The position numbers and the translations under genes are program-made. DNA of 64,000 nucleotides, from positions 342,967 to 406,966 of the forward strand of contig NZ_FNGE01000001.1 of NCBI RefSeq assembly GCF_900102885.1, written 5' to 3'. Within the stretch, counting starts at the first letter, position 1. Each line of letters opens with the position of its first letter. This stretch comes from Paracoccus chinensis (GTDB taxonomy: Bacteria; Pseudomonadota; Alphaproteobacteria; Rhodobacterales; Rhodobacteraceae). The notes under the pieces were generated by a model. It was not told the origin of the DNA and searched no databases. It saw only the letters and a program-made list of their open reading frames with translations. Positions 37,036-47,210 of the stretch are shown here, piece by piece.

Positions 37036-37700
37036 TGTCTGACCCTGCGCCCGAGCCCGCCACCTTTCCGGCCGCCATCGCCGGGCGGCTCCGGCGCGAG
37101 ATCCTGACGGGCGTCCTGCCCCCCGGCAGCCCGATCAAGGAACGCGACCATGCCGAGCGGCTGGGCGTCAGCCGCACGCCGCTGCGCGAGGCGGTCCGCA
37201 TCCTGGCAAAGGAGGGGCTGGTCACGCTGCGCCCCCTGCGCAGCCCGCTGGTGGCCGACCCCACCCGCGACGAGGCGCTGGACGAGGTCGCCGTGCTGCG
37301 CCAGCTGGAACTCTTCGGGGCCGACCTTGCCTGCCGGAACGCCACCGGCGACGAGATCGCCGCCATCGCCCGCCTCAGCGAGACGGTCGAGCGCAACCAC
37401 GCGGGCGGCGATGCGGTCGAGGTCTTCGACCTGGACATGCAGATGCACCGGCTGATCGTGGCGGCGGGGCACAATGCGGCGCTGGCCCGGACGCACGGCG
37501 AATACCTCGCGCGCCTGTGGCGCATCCGCTTCATGTCGGCGCGGCAGCGCGCGGATGCCGACCGCGTGCTGGCTGATCATCGCGGCATGGTCGCGGCACT
37601 GGCCGCACGGGACGCCGGGGCGATGCGGCGGCACATGGAAAGCCACCTCGACGGGCTGGTGCGCAACGTCGAGCGCCACTTCGCCGAAGCCAGCCCCTAG
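37035..37700 (+). CDS. GntR/FadR-family transcriptional regulator
   Basis: A 221-residue regulator. The winged helix occupies about residues 10-75 (RLRREILTGVLPPGSPIKERDHAERLGVSRTPLREAVRI). The FCD domain follows at about 80-210, with the DLDMQMHRLIV and later His residues forming the metal/ligand pocket. It closes the dehydratase-SDR-SDR-gntR operon and converges on the transporter operon. It is the second candidate for recognising the GTATAC sites. Confidence 0.9.
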   Translation: MSDPAPEPATFPAAIAGRLRREILTGVLPPGSPIKERDHAERLGVSRTPLREAVRILAKEGLVTLRPLRSPLVADPTRDEALDEVAVLRQLELFGADLACRNATGDEIAAIARLSETVERNHAGGDAVEVFDLDMQMHRLIVAAGHNAALARTHGEYLARLWRIRFMSARQRADADRVLADHRGMVAALAARDAGAMRRHMESHLDGLVRNVERHFAEASP

Positions 37701-37793
37701 ACCTCGATCCATGCGCCCCGCGCCCCGATCACCCACAGGGTGAGGCGATGGCCCGCGTACAGGACGGCAAGAGTGGCCCCTTGGGGAACACCG

Positions 37794-38669
37794 CTATTCC
37801 TTGACCGCCCCCGTCATGGACGAGACGTAGTAGTCCACGAAGAAGGAGTACAGGATGACCACCGGCAGCGAGCCCAGCAGCGCCCCGCTCATCAGCGCGC
37901 CCCATTCGTAGATGTCGCCCCGCACCAGTTCCGTCAGCACCCCCACCGGCACGGTCTTGTTTTCCGAACTGGAGATAAAGGTCAGCGCATAGATGAACTC
38001 GTTCCAGGACAGCGTGAAGGCGAAGATCCCGGCCGAGATCAACCCCGGTACCGCCAGCGGCAGGACGATCTTGGTCAGGATCTGCCAGCGGCTCGCCCCG
38101 TCCACCAGCGCGGATTCCTCAAGCTCGTAGGGGATCGACCGGAAATAGCCCATCAGCAGCCAGGTGCAGAAGGGAATCAGGAAGGTCGGATAGGTCAGGA
38201 TCAGCGCCAGCCGCGAGTCGAAGATGCCGACCTGGAAGACGATGAAGGCCAAGGGGATGAACAGGATCGAGGGCGGCACGAGATAGGCCAGGAAGATCAT
38301 CAACCCCGTGATCCGCGAGCCCTTGAAGCGCAGCCGCTCGATCGCGTAGGCCGCGAAGACCGAGGCCACCAGCGAGATCGTGGTCGAGGCGACCGACACG
38401 ATGATCGTGTTCCACATCCAGCGCGGATAGGTCGTCTCGAACAGCAGGTAGCGCATGTGCTCAAGCGTCGGGCCGACCACCCAGAAGGGGCTGTGGTTGG
38501 CGTAGTCCGTCAGCTGGTTGTCCGGCTTCACCGCCGTGATCGCCATCCAGTAGAACGGGAACAGCAGCACGAAGACAAAGACGAACAGCGGCAGCCAGAC
38601 GGTCAGGATGCGCCGGGCCAGGCTTTCATACTGGTCGAGGCCGACGGCATGGTCTTCGGTTTGCGCCAT
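37794..38669 (-). CDS. Carbohydrate ABC transporter permease (MalG type)
   Basis: A 291-residue inner-membrane permease with six hydrophobic spans. The EAA loop EESALVDGASRWQILTKIVLPLAVPGL lies near 195-220 and contacts the ATPase. It belongs to the carbohydrate uptake CUT1 group. It starts after GAGGAGGC and is the last gene of the transporter operon (ATPase-binding protein-permease-permease). Confidence 0.93.
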   Translation of the reverse strand: MAQTEDHAVGLDQYESLARRILTVWLPLFVFVFVLLFPFYWMAITAVKPDNQLTDYANHSPFWVVGPTLEHMRYLLFETTYPRWMWNTIIVSVASTTISLVASVFAAYAIERLRFKGSRITGLMIFLAYLVPPSILFIPLAFIVFQVGIFDSRLALILTYPTFLIPFCTWLLMGYFRSIPYELEESALVDGASRWQILTKIVLPLAVPGLISAGIFAFTLSWNEFIYALTFISSSENKTVPVGVLTELVRGDIYEWGALMSGALLGSLPVVILYSFFVDYYVSSMTGAVKE

Positions 38670-38679
38670 TTCGGCCTCC

Positions 38680-39615
38680 TCAATCGTTGCCCTGCTGCCA
38701 GCGGCGGCGCTGCAGCCCGAAGAAGCTGAACAGGATCGCCGCCAGCAGGAAGGGGATCATCGCCACCGCGATCGCCGCGCCCTCGCCCAGCTGGCCGCCG
38801 GGGATCGCGCGCTGGAAGGACAGCGTCGCCATCAGGTGCGTGGCGTTCACCGGGCCGCCGCGCGTCAGGACGTAGATCAGCTGGAAGTCGGTGAAGGTGA
38901 ACAGCACCGAGAAGGTCATCACCACCGCGATGATCGGCGTCAGCAGCGGCAGCGTGACCTTGGTGAAGCGCTGCCAGCTTGTCGCGCCGTCGATGGCCGC
39001 GGCCTCGTTCAGCGACTGCGGGATGGTCTGCAGCCCCGCCAGCAGCGAGATCGCCACGAAGGGGATGCCGCGCCAGATGTTGGCCGCGATCACCGACCAG
39101 CGCGCGTTCCACGGGTCGCCCAGGAAGTTGATGGGCTGGTTGATGATCCCCAGCTGCATCAGCGTCCAGGAAATGATCGAGAACTGGCTGTCGAAGATCC
39201 ACCAGAAGGCCATGGCCGACAGCACCGTGGGCACGACCCAGGGCAGCAGGATGATGGCGCGGAAGAAGTTCTTGAACGGCAGGTGCCGGTTCAGCAGCAG
39301 CGCGAGCCACAGGCCCAGCGCGAATTTCGCGATCGAGGCGAAGGCCGTGTAGAAGATCGTGTTGAACACCGCCAGCCAGAAGACCGGGTCGTCGAAGAGC
39401 CACTGGTAGTTTTCCAGGCCGACAAAGATGCCGGGCCGCCCGATCTTGGTGTCGGTGAAGCCCAGCCAGACCCCCAGTCCCAGCGGATAGGTCAGGAAGA
39501 ACAGCAGGAAGATCGCCGCGGGCAGCATGAACAGGAAGCCCAGGCCATTGCGGCTTTCGGACAGGCGGCCAAGGCGGCGCCTGCGGGGCGCCTGTGTTTC
39601 AAGCGTGGCGGTCAT
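38680..39615 (-). CDS. Carbohydrate ABC transporter permease (MalF/UgpA type)
   Basis: A 311-residue inner-membrane permease of the CUT1 sugar-transporter family. The first helix is NGLGFLFMLPAAIFLLFFLTYPLGL, and the EAA loop EAAAIDGATSWQRFTKVTLPLLTP is near residue 215-238. AGGAGGG sits just before ATG 39615. It pairs with the MalG-type permease 10 bp downstream. Confidence 0.93.
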   Translation of the reverse strand: MTATLETQAPRRRRLGRLSESRNGLGFLFMLPAAIFLLFFLTYPLGLGVWLGFTDTKIGRPGIFVGLENYQWLFDDPVFWLAVFNTIFYTAFASIAKFALGLWLALLLNRHLPFKNFFRAIILLPWVVPTVLSAMAFWWIFDSQFSIISWTLMQLGIINQPINFLGDPWNARWSVIAANIWRGIPFVAISLLAGLQTIPQSLNEAAAIDGATSWQRFTKVTLPLLTPIIAVVMTFSVLFTFTDFQLIYVLTRGGPVNATHLMATLSFQRAIPGGQLGEGAAIAVAMIPFLLAAILFSFFGLQRRRWQQGND

Positions 39616-39668
39616 GGTCCCTCCTGAAAGGAAGGGGCCGGCGGTTCAGGCCCGCCGACCCCGGGGGA

Positions 39669-40997
39669 TCAGCGGTAGTAGCGCTGCAGGCGCCGTTCGG
39701 CGTTGGCGATGGCGTCCTCGGTCGAGCGCTGGCCTGTCACGGCCTCGGCGAACATGTCCACCAGCACATAGTCGGCCATGGCCCCTGCCGATGCCGGCCC
39801 CAGCGGCCCGGCATAGCCGTTCACCCGCAGCGACTGCGACGCCTTGGCATAGGGCGCGTGGATCGGGTTCGAGGTCCAGACCGGGTTCGCCTCGAACTCG
39901 CGCAGCGACTGGCAGCAGTAGGCGCTGGCCGCCTCCAGCCAGCGGTTCATGTTCTCGGACCGGAACATGAATTCCAGGTAGGCCTTGGCCGCGTTCGGGA
40001 ACTTGCAGTGGTTGAAGATCGAGATCGTCGAGGTCTGGTGCAGCTCGACCGACTGCCCGACAGGGCCGATGGGCAGGTTCACCGTGCGGATGTCCTGCGC
40101 GATCTCGGCCATCGCCGGGTCCTTCATCGCGGCGTAATAAAGCGAGACGCCGTTGGCGGTCAGCGACACCTCTCCGGCCAGGAAGGCGCGGTTGTTGTTG
40201 ATGTCCAGCCAGCTTTCCGTGCCCGGGATGAAGGTCGCGTAAAGCTGCTTGGCATATTCGATCGCGGCCGCCGTCTCGGGGCTGTTGATGACGACCTCGC
40301 CGGCCTCGTTGACGGTCTGGCCGCCGTGCGACCACAGAAGCCAGTGGGCATAGTTGTTGCCGTCGCCCACCGCCTTGCCGTGGGGGAAGCCCGCCGGCGT
40401 GCCCTTTTCCTTCAGTGCCTGGCAGAGCTTCAGGAAGCCGGCGGTATCGTTCGGGAACTCATTGAAACCTGCAGCCTTCATGTGGCTGTCGCGGTAGCAG
40501 ATCGCGTTGCCGATGGCGCAAAGGGGCGTCGAGATCCACTTGCCGTCCTGCTGGCCATAGGCCGCAAGCCCCTCGTAGAAGCCGCCGTGGCGTTCCGACA
40601 GCATGGTGCAGAGGTCGGTCACGTCCACCAGCTTGTCGGGATACTGGAAGGGGTCGTCGAACCAGCTCATCACCATGTCGGGGCCGGTGCCCACGTTGGC
40701 GGCCACGGCGGCCTTGGGACGCACGTCCTCCCAGCTTTCCTGGTCGATGGTGACCTGCACGCCGGTGGCCTCGGTGAAGGCCTGGGTGTTGGCGTTCCAG
40801 GCGTCCTCCTCGCCCTTGACGAAGGGCACCCAGCGCAGCAGGCGCAGGGACGCGCCCTCCTCGGGGGTGAACATGGCGGCGCCGGTTGGGGCTGCCGCTT
40901 GGGCGGCGGCGCGGCGGGCGCCGAAGGGGCCGATCAGGGCGCCGGCGGCAGCCATCGCGGCCGTGCCCTTGAGCAGCGTTCTGCGGTCGATGGTCAT
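39669..40997 (-). CDS. Carbohydrate ABC transporter substrate-binding protein, Tat leader
   Basis: A 442-residue extracellular solute-binding protein of family 1. It begins MTIDRRTLLKGTAAMAAAGAL, a twin-arginine leader, which is unusual for this class and suggests export in folded form. The mature part shows LRLLRWVPFVKGEEDAWNANTQAFTEATGV and MSWFDDPFQYPDKLVDVTDL. It supplies substrate to the two permeases downstream. Neighbours suggest a sugar or sugar acid, but the ligand is not predictable. Confidence 0.92.
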   Translation of the reverse strand: MTIDRRTLLKGTAAMAAAGALIGPFGARRAAAQAAAPTGAAMFTPEEGASLRLLRWVPFVKGEEDAWNANTQAFTEATGVQVTIDQESWEDVRPKAAVAANVGTGPDMVMSWFDDPFQYPDKLVDVTDLCTMLSERHGGFYEGLAAYGQQDGKWISTPLCAIGNAICYRDSHMKAAGFNEFPNDTAGFLKLCQALKEKGTPAGFPHGKAVGDGNNYAHWLLWSHGGQTVNEAGEVVINSPETAAAIEYAKQLYATFIPGTESWLDINNNRAFLAGEVSLTANGVSLYYAAMKDPAMAEIAQDIRTVNLPIGPVGQSVELHQTSTISIFNHCKFPNAAKAYLEFMFRSENMNRWLEAASAYCCQSLREFEANPVWTSNPIHAPYAKASQSLRVNGYAGPLGPASAGAMADYVLVDMFAEAVTGQRSTEDAIANAERRLQRYYR

Positions 40998-41061
40998 TCA
41001 CTCTCCTCCTCTGTCGTCCCCTTGGCGCAGGCTCCTCTTCCGGCGCGGCGGGGTTGTTATG

Positions 41062-42120
<1,059 letters not shown>

Positions 42121-42227
42121 GCACACCCCCTTCCAAAGGTATTCATTGCAAGGATGCTAGGCGCGGAGACTTCCGGCTGGCAAGCGTTTTGTTGGTTTGC
42201 ACAGGCGTGCCGCCGCTCGCCCATCAA

Positions 42228-42235
42228 TGTATACA
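42228..42235. promoter_or_regulatory. GTATAC palindrome upstream of the sugar ABC operon
   Basis: The 8-base palindrome tgtataca lies 108 bp before the transporter ATPase start, in the divergent gap with the alpha/beta hydrolase gene. It shares the core of the sites at 31031 and 33577. Confidence 0.5.
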
Positions 42236-42374
42236 AAAGCGCTATAGCCCCCCGGCGGCGCCACGCCGAAGCTTGGGCGACCCGGGCCCGCCCCGCCACG
42301 GTCTCGTGATCTTGCGCTGTCATCGGCGCGGAAAGCTGCCAAACCTGCGGGCGACCGAAGCACAGGCGGACCGA

Positions 42375-44030
42375 ATGCACCGGCGGCGATTTCTCGACGT
42401 GTCCCATTTCCCGCTCTATCTGGGGCTGGCCCTTTTCGCCGCCTCGCTCACGCCCTCGCTGATCCCGCGCGGATGGCTCGTGCAGGGCGTGCTGGGCGGA
42501 GTGGTGGCGGCGCTGGGCTACATGATCGGGCGCCTGATGGTGACGCTGTGGCGCGCGCTGGACCTGCCCACCCCCGGCGGCCACGTCGCCACGGCCGCGC
42601 ATCTGCTGGCCGGGGTCCCGGCGCTCACGCTGCTGGTCTTCTGCCTGGCGCGGGCGCGGGACTGGCAGAACGGCATCCGCAGCCGCATGGGGATGGAGCT
42701 GCTCGACAGCGTGGACGTTCCGAACATGGCCGTGGTGGCGCTGCTGGTCTTCGCGGTGCTGATGCTGCTGGGGGCGCTGGTGCGCTGGGCCTTTGACCGG
42801 CTGCGAGCGTGGCTTTACCGGCACATGCCGCGGCGGACCGCGGATGTCTCGGGGCTGCTGCTGGTGACGCTGGCGCTTGCGGTCATCACCCGCGACGGCG
42901 TGCTGGACCGCGTGATCCGCGGGCTGGACCAGTCCTATACCGCCGCGCAGGAGCTGTTCGACACCGCGCCCCCGCCGCCCGGCGATGCCCGGGTACCCGG
43001 CAGCGCGGCCTCGCTGATCGACTGGGGCGCAATGGGCCAGCCGGGGCGGAACTTCGTCACCCAGGGGCCGGATGCCCGCGCCATCGCGGCCTTCGCGGGA
43101 CGGCCCGCCCTTGACCCGATCCGGGTCTACGTGGGCGTGGCCGAGGCCGACAGCGCGCAGGACCGCGCCGAGCGTGCCCTGGCCGAACTGCTGCGCCTCG
43201 GCGCCTTCGAGCGCGAGGTGATGATCGTCGCCATGCCGACGGGGACCGGCTGGCTGGACCCGGGCAGCTTCGATGTGGTCGAATACATGCATGGCGGCGA
43301 CATCGCGACGGTGGCGGTCCAGTATTCCTACCTGCAGTCGCCGATGGCGCTGCTCTTGGAAACCCGCGCGGGCCTCGACCAGGCGCGGGCGCTGATCGGC
43401 ACGATCCACCGCCACTGGCGCAGCCTGCCGCGCAACCGCCGGCCGCGCCTGTATGTCCACGGGCTGAGCCTCGGGGCTTGGGCCTCGATGTATGGCACGG
43501 ATCTTTTCGCGCTTCTGGACGACCCCATCGACGGCGCGCTCTGGGCAGGACCGCCCTTCCCTTCGGCCCGCTGGAACGAGGCCATGGCCGAGCGGCGGCC
43601 CGACAGCCCCTATGTCGCCCCCCGTGTGGGCGAGGGACGGCTGATCCGCTTCGCCAGCCACACGCAGGATGCGGGCGGTCCGCAGGGCTGGGGCGACATG
43701 CGCCTGATGTTCCTGCAGTATTCCAGCGATCCCATCGTCTTCTACGAGCCCGCCTCGTTGTGGCGCGCGCCCGCCTGGATGCGCGAGCCCCCGGCACCCG
43801 ACGTGTCGCCCGACCTCAGCTTCACCCCCGTGGTGACCCAGTTCCAGCTGGTCGTGGACATGATCCTGGCCACCAGCGCCCCCGAGGGACACGGCCATTC
43901 CTATTACGCCCGCGACTACATCGGTCCCTGGGTGGCCGTGACCGACCCCGAGGGCTGGACCGCCGAAGACAGCGCCCGACTGGCTGCCCGCTGCGACAGG
44001 GGATTCCAGCAGGGATGCGACAACGAATGA
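42375..44030 (+). CDS. Membrane alpha/beta hydrolase (Abhydrolase_9 type)
   Basis: A 551-residue protein. The N-terminal ~180 residues hold four or five membrane spans (LYLGLALFAASLTPSLIPRGW, VPALTLLVFCLARA, MAVVALLVFAVLMLLGALV). The C-terminal domain is an alpha/beta hydrolase with nucleophile elbow HGLSLGAWAS near residue 370. This two-part layout matches the Abhydrolase_9 family, whose substrate is unknown. The start is the first ATG after the intergenic region; the frame is open upstream to 42189. It overlaps the next hydrolase by 4 bases. Confidence 0.85.
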   Translation: MHRRRFLDVSHFPLYLGLALFAASLTPSLIPRGWLVQGVLGGVVAALGYMIGRLMVTLWRALDLPTPGGHVATAAHLLAGVPALTLLVFCLARARDWQNGIRSRMGMELLDSVDVPNMAVVALLVFAVLMLLGALVRWAFDRLRAWLYRHMPRRTADVSGLLLVTLALAVITRDGVLDRVIRGLDQSYTAAQELFDTAPPPPGDARVPGSAASLIDWGAMGQPGRNFVTQGPDARAIAAFAGRPALDPIRVYVGVAEADSAQDRAERALAELLRLGAFEREVMIVAMPTGTGWLDPGSFDVVEYMHGGDIATVAVQYSYLQSPMALLLETRAGLDQARALIGTIHRHWRSLPRNRRPRLYVHGLSLGAWASMYGTDLFALLDDPIDGALWAGPPFPSARWNEAMAERRPDSPYVAPRVGEGRLIRFASHTQDAGGPQGWGDMRLMFLQYSSDPIVFYEPASLWRAPAWMREPPAPDVSPDLSFTPVVTQFQLVVDMILATSAPEGHGHSYYARDYIGPWVAVTDPEGWTAEDSARLAARCDRGFQQGCDNE

Positions 44031-44878
44031 GACTGGCGCTGCTGATCGCCGCCGCGCTGGCGGTCCTGATCCTGGCGGGGCTGGGCGCCAACACGGCGCG
44101 GCACTGGGCCGGGTTGGTCGGCCCGACCGAGGCCCCGGCCCTGCGCCGGGCGGAAGTGGCGCCCTTCTGGAGCGTTATGGCACCTTTCCCGGGCGCGGCC
44201 GAGACCGGCGGCGCGGTGCTGCTGTCGGGCTGCGACGGCGTCCACGACAATATGGACTTCTGGGCCGACCGTCTGGCCGCACAGGGATACCGGGCGCTGA
44301 TCCTGGACAGTCACCGCCCGCGCGGGCTCGACCGCTTCGAGGCCTGGCGGCTGGTCTGCGCGGGGCAGGCGCTGCCAGGGGCCGAGCGGGCGGGCGACCT
44401 GGCCGTCGCGCTGGCCGACCCGGCACTGCTTCAGGGCGGCAGGGTCGTGCTGGGGGCCTCGCATGGCGGATGGACGGCGATGGAGTTCCTGCGCCTTGCC
44501 CTGACCGGGCAGGCCCCGCCGGGCTTGGGGAGCTGGCCCTCGGACCCGGCAAGGCTGCTGCGCGGGCTCGATGGCATTATCCTGCTTTACCCCTATTGCG
44601 GGCTGCTGAACGGCGCGGATGAGGGCGACTGGAACGCAGCCCCGCCGATCCTGATGATCCTGGCTGCCGAGGACCGCATCACCAGCGCCCCGGCCTGCGA
44701 GGAGATGGCCGACCGCCTGCGCGGGCGTGGTGCGCGCATCCGGGTCGAGGTCCTGCCCGGCGCCGACCACGGCTTTGACCAGCGCGAACGCTCGGCACTG
44801 TCCCCCCTCAGCTTCGACGCGGCCCTGCGGGAGCGCACGGATCGTGAGGTGGAGGAGTTTCTGGAAAGCCTGAACTGA
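44027..44878 (+). CDS. Dienelactone-hydrolase-like periplasmic hydrolase
   Basis: A 283-residue alpha/beta hydrolase with an N-terminal hydrophobic leader (MRLALLIAAALAVLILAGLGA). The nucleophile elbow GASHGGWTAMEF is near residue 143. The acid is in LAAEDRITSA and the His in GADHGFDQRE, completing a catalytic triad. It resembles the dienelactone hydrolase family. Translation is coupled to the preceding membrane hydrolase (ATGA overlap), suggesting both act on one substrate at the membrane. Confidence 0.82.
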   Translation: MRLALLIAAALAVLILAGLGANTARHWAGLVGPTEAPALRRAEVAPFWSVMAPFPGAAETGGAVLLSGCDGVHDNMDFWADRLAAQGYRALILDSHRPRGLDRFEAWRLVCAGQALPGAERAGDLAVALADPALLQGGRVVLGASHGGWTAMEFLRLALTGQAPPGLGSWPSDPARLLRGLDGIILLYPYCGLLNGADEGDWNAAPPILMILAAEDRITSAPACEEMADRLRGRGARIRVEVLPGADHGFDQRERSALSPLSFDAALRERTDREVEEFLESLN

Positions 44879-45031
44879 GGGAGGGATTGCTTACCTGGTC
44901 TCGGTGGGACCGTGGGCAGTGCGGGATGCGGCCCGCCGTTCATCAGCAGGAGCTTGGCCGCAGACGATCCCCGGAACGCCCTCCTGCCCATGAAGTCGTG
45001 AAACCACCTGCGGCCTGCGCCGTTGAGGGCC

Positions 45032-46093
45032 ATGTCCTGCCCGCCCGTCCAGACCCCCGCCGATGCAAGCGCCGCCTTCCGGGCCGCGCTGGGTCGCTTC
45101 GCGCCTGATCGGCGCCCGCTGATCCTAGGCCATTTCGACGCGGACGGGCTGTCGGCCACGGCGATCCTGTCGCGGGCGCTCGACCATGCAGGTCAGCCCG
45201 CCGACATCCGCATCATGGGCAAGGGCGAGAACCCCTGGTCGCCCCCGTTTCGGGACGAACTCGAGGCGCGCCGCCCCGGCGGGCTGATCGTCACCGACCT
45301 CGGCGTGGGCGAGGGCGGGATCCTGCCCGGGACGCCGACCGTGCTGATCGACCACCACGTGCCCCGGGGCACCCCCGGCGACGCGGTGGTGATCACCGGA
45401 AACGGCCGGTTGCCCGAGCCGACCTCGTCGCTGCTGGCCTGGTGGTGCGTGCAGGCGCTCGATCCGCCCGGTGACCTGCTGTGGCTCGCGGCGCTGGGGC
45501 TGGTCGGCGACATGGCCGAAGGGGATTTCCCCGAACTGACCGAGGCACAGGCGCGCCATGGCAAGACCGCGCTGCGCGATGCCGCCTCGCTGGTCAACGC
45601 CCCGCGCCGCACCGCCCTGGCCGACCCTGCGCCCGCCCTGGCGCTGCTGCTGAGATGCAATTCGCCCAAGGAACTGCTGAAGGGCGGGCATCCCGAGACT
45701 GACCAATTGCTTGCCGCCAAGGCCGAAGTCGCGGCGGCGCTGGAAGGCGCGAGGCGCGTGCCGCCCAAGGTGCGGGGCGATGTGGCGCTGATCCGCTTTT
45801 CCTCGCCCTGCCAGATCCATCCGCTGGTCGCGCAGTCCTGGCGCGGGCGGCTGAAGGACAAGATCGTGCTGGCCGCTAACACCGGCTATCGCCCCGGCTG
45901 GGTCCATTTCGCCGCCCGCAGCGCCACAGGCACCGACCTCATCCGCTTCCTGGCCGGGCACCGGCCCGCGGGCGCCGGCCCTGAATACGGCGGCGGCCAT
46001 GCCCAGGCCACGGGCGGGGCGCTGCGTCCCGCCGACTGGAACGACTTCGCCGCCCGGATCGGCTTTCCCGAGGAGACCCTGCCCCATGAGTGA
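45032..46093 (+). CDS. DHH-family phosphoesterase (RecJ-like)
   Basis: A 353-residue protein. DHH-domain motifs are GHFDADGLSATA near 34-45 (first Asp pair), VTDLGVGEGG near 90, the diagnostic IDHHVPRGTP near 107-116, and GLVGDMAEGDF near 155. The C-terminal DHHA1 region carries GPEYGGGHAQATGG. The family includes RecJ-type nucleases and oligoribonucleotide or cyclic-dinucleotide phosphodiesterases. It overlaps uvsE by 8 bases, so a nuclease role in UV-damage repair is the attractive inference. Confidence 0.85.
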   Translation: MSCPPVQTPADASAAFRAALGRFAPDRRPLILGHFDADGLSATAILSRALDHAGQPADIRIMGKGENPWSPPFRDELEARRPGGLIVTDLGVGEGGILPGTPTVLIDHHVPRGTPGDAVVITGNGRLPEPTSSLLAWWCVQALDPPGDLLWLAALGLVGDMAEGDFPELTEAQARHGKTALRDAASLVNAPRRTALADPAPALALLLRCNSPKELLKGGHPETDQLLAAKAEVAAALEGARRVPPKVRGDVALIRFSSPCQIHPLVAQSWRGRLKDKIVLAANTGYRPGWVHFAARSATGTDLIRFLAGHRPAGAGPEYGGGHAQATGGALRPADWNDFAARIGFPEETLPHE

Positions 46094-47210
46094 CCGCCCC
46101 CTGCGCCTGGGCTTTCCCGTCAAGGTGATGGGCAGGCCCGGCCTGAAAAGCAACGACACGCGGCGCTGGCGGCAGAACCCGCATCTCAGGACCTCGCTGG
46201 AATACCTGGACGCGATCTTCGACTATATCGTGCAGATGGGCATCGACATGTACCGCATGTCCTCGGACCTCGCGCCTTACGCGACGCACCCCGACATGCC
46301 GCAGTTCCACGACATGGTGGCCGAAAGCGATGCCGAGCTGGCGGCGCTCGGGCGGCGGGCGCGTGAGCTCGACATCCGGCTGTCCTTCCACCCGTCGCAA
46401 TTCGTGCTGCTGAACAGCCCCGATCCCTCGCTGACGGCGAAAAGCATCTGGGACCTCGCCTCGCAGGCCGAGATGCTGGACCGCATGGGCATGGGCCCCG
46501 AAGGCGTCCTCGTCACCCATGTCGGCGGCGTTTATGGCGACCGCGAGGAAAGCCGCGCCCGCTGGATCAAGGGCTACGAGCAATGCCCCGACCATGTCCG
46601 CCGCCGCCTGGTGCTGGAGAACGACGACATCCGCTTTTCCGCCGCCGACGTGCTGTGGATCCACGAGCGCTGCGGCGTGCCGCTGATCTTCGACTATCAG
46701 CATCACTGGTGCCTGAACCCCGAAGGACTGGCGCTGCGCCCCACGCTGGAGCGTGTCCTGCGATCCTGGCCCGAGGGCGTGCGGCCCAAGATCCATTTCT
46801 CCTCTCCGCGCACCGAGATGCGCGAGATCAAGCGCAAGGTGACCGACAAGGAGCGCGAGGCGGCAAAGAGCGCGAGCCCCCGCAAGGGCGCGCTGACAAG
46901 GGGCGTGGTGAAGCCCACCTCGCGCATCAAGACGGTGCTGCTGCCGCCGGTCTGGACCGGCCACGCGGATTTCACCAACCCCTTCGAATTCGCGACCTTC
47001 ATGCGCGAGGCCGAGGGGCTGGAGTTCGACGTCATGCTGGAGGCCAAGACCAAGGACCTGTCGCTTCTCAGGCTGAGATCGGACCTGTCGCGCTATGCCC
47101 CCGACGTGGCCGCCCGCTTCGGCGCGGGCCCGGCAGGCGCCGCCGTTCTGGCCGAGGAGATGCTCGACCAGGGGATGGAGGCCGAAACGGTCGGGGACGA
47201 GGACGGCTAG
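46086..47210 (+). CDS. uvsE: UV damage endonuclease UvsE/UvdE
   Basis: A 374-residue TIM-barrel endonuclease that nicks DNA 5' of UV photoproducts. Metal-site and core motifs are visible: LEYLDAIFDYIVQMGIDMYRMSSDL, SFHPSQFVLLN, VTHVGGVYGDRE, RLVLENDD, VPLIFDYQHHWC and KIHFSSPRTEM. An insertion rich in Lys/Arg follows (about 250-290) before the last segment EFDVMLEAKTKDLSLL. The gene starts inside the last codons of the DHH gene, so the two are translationally coupled, and it converges on pssA. Confidence 0.94.
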   Translation: MSDRPLRLGFPVKVMGRPGLKSNDTRRWRQNPHLRTSLEYLDAIFDYIVQMGIDMYRMSSDLAPYATHPDMPQFHDMVAESDAELAALGRRARELDIRLSFHPSQFVLLNSPDPSLTAKSIWDLASQAEMLDRMGMGPEGVLVTHVGGVYGDREESRARWIKGYEQCPDHVRRRLVLENDDIRFSAADVLWIHERCGVPLIFDYQHHWCLNPEGLALRPTLERVLRSWPEGVRPKIHFSSPRTEMREIKRKVTDKEREAAKSASPRKGALTRGVVKPTSRIKTVLLPPVWTGHADFTNPFEFATFMREAEGLEFDVMLEAKTKDLSLLRLRSDLSRYAPDVAARFGAGPAGAAVLAEEMLDQGMEAETVGDEDG

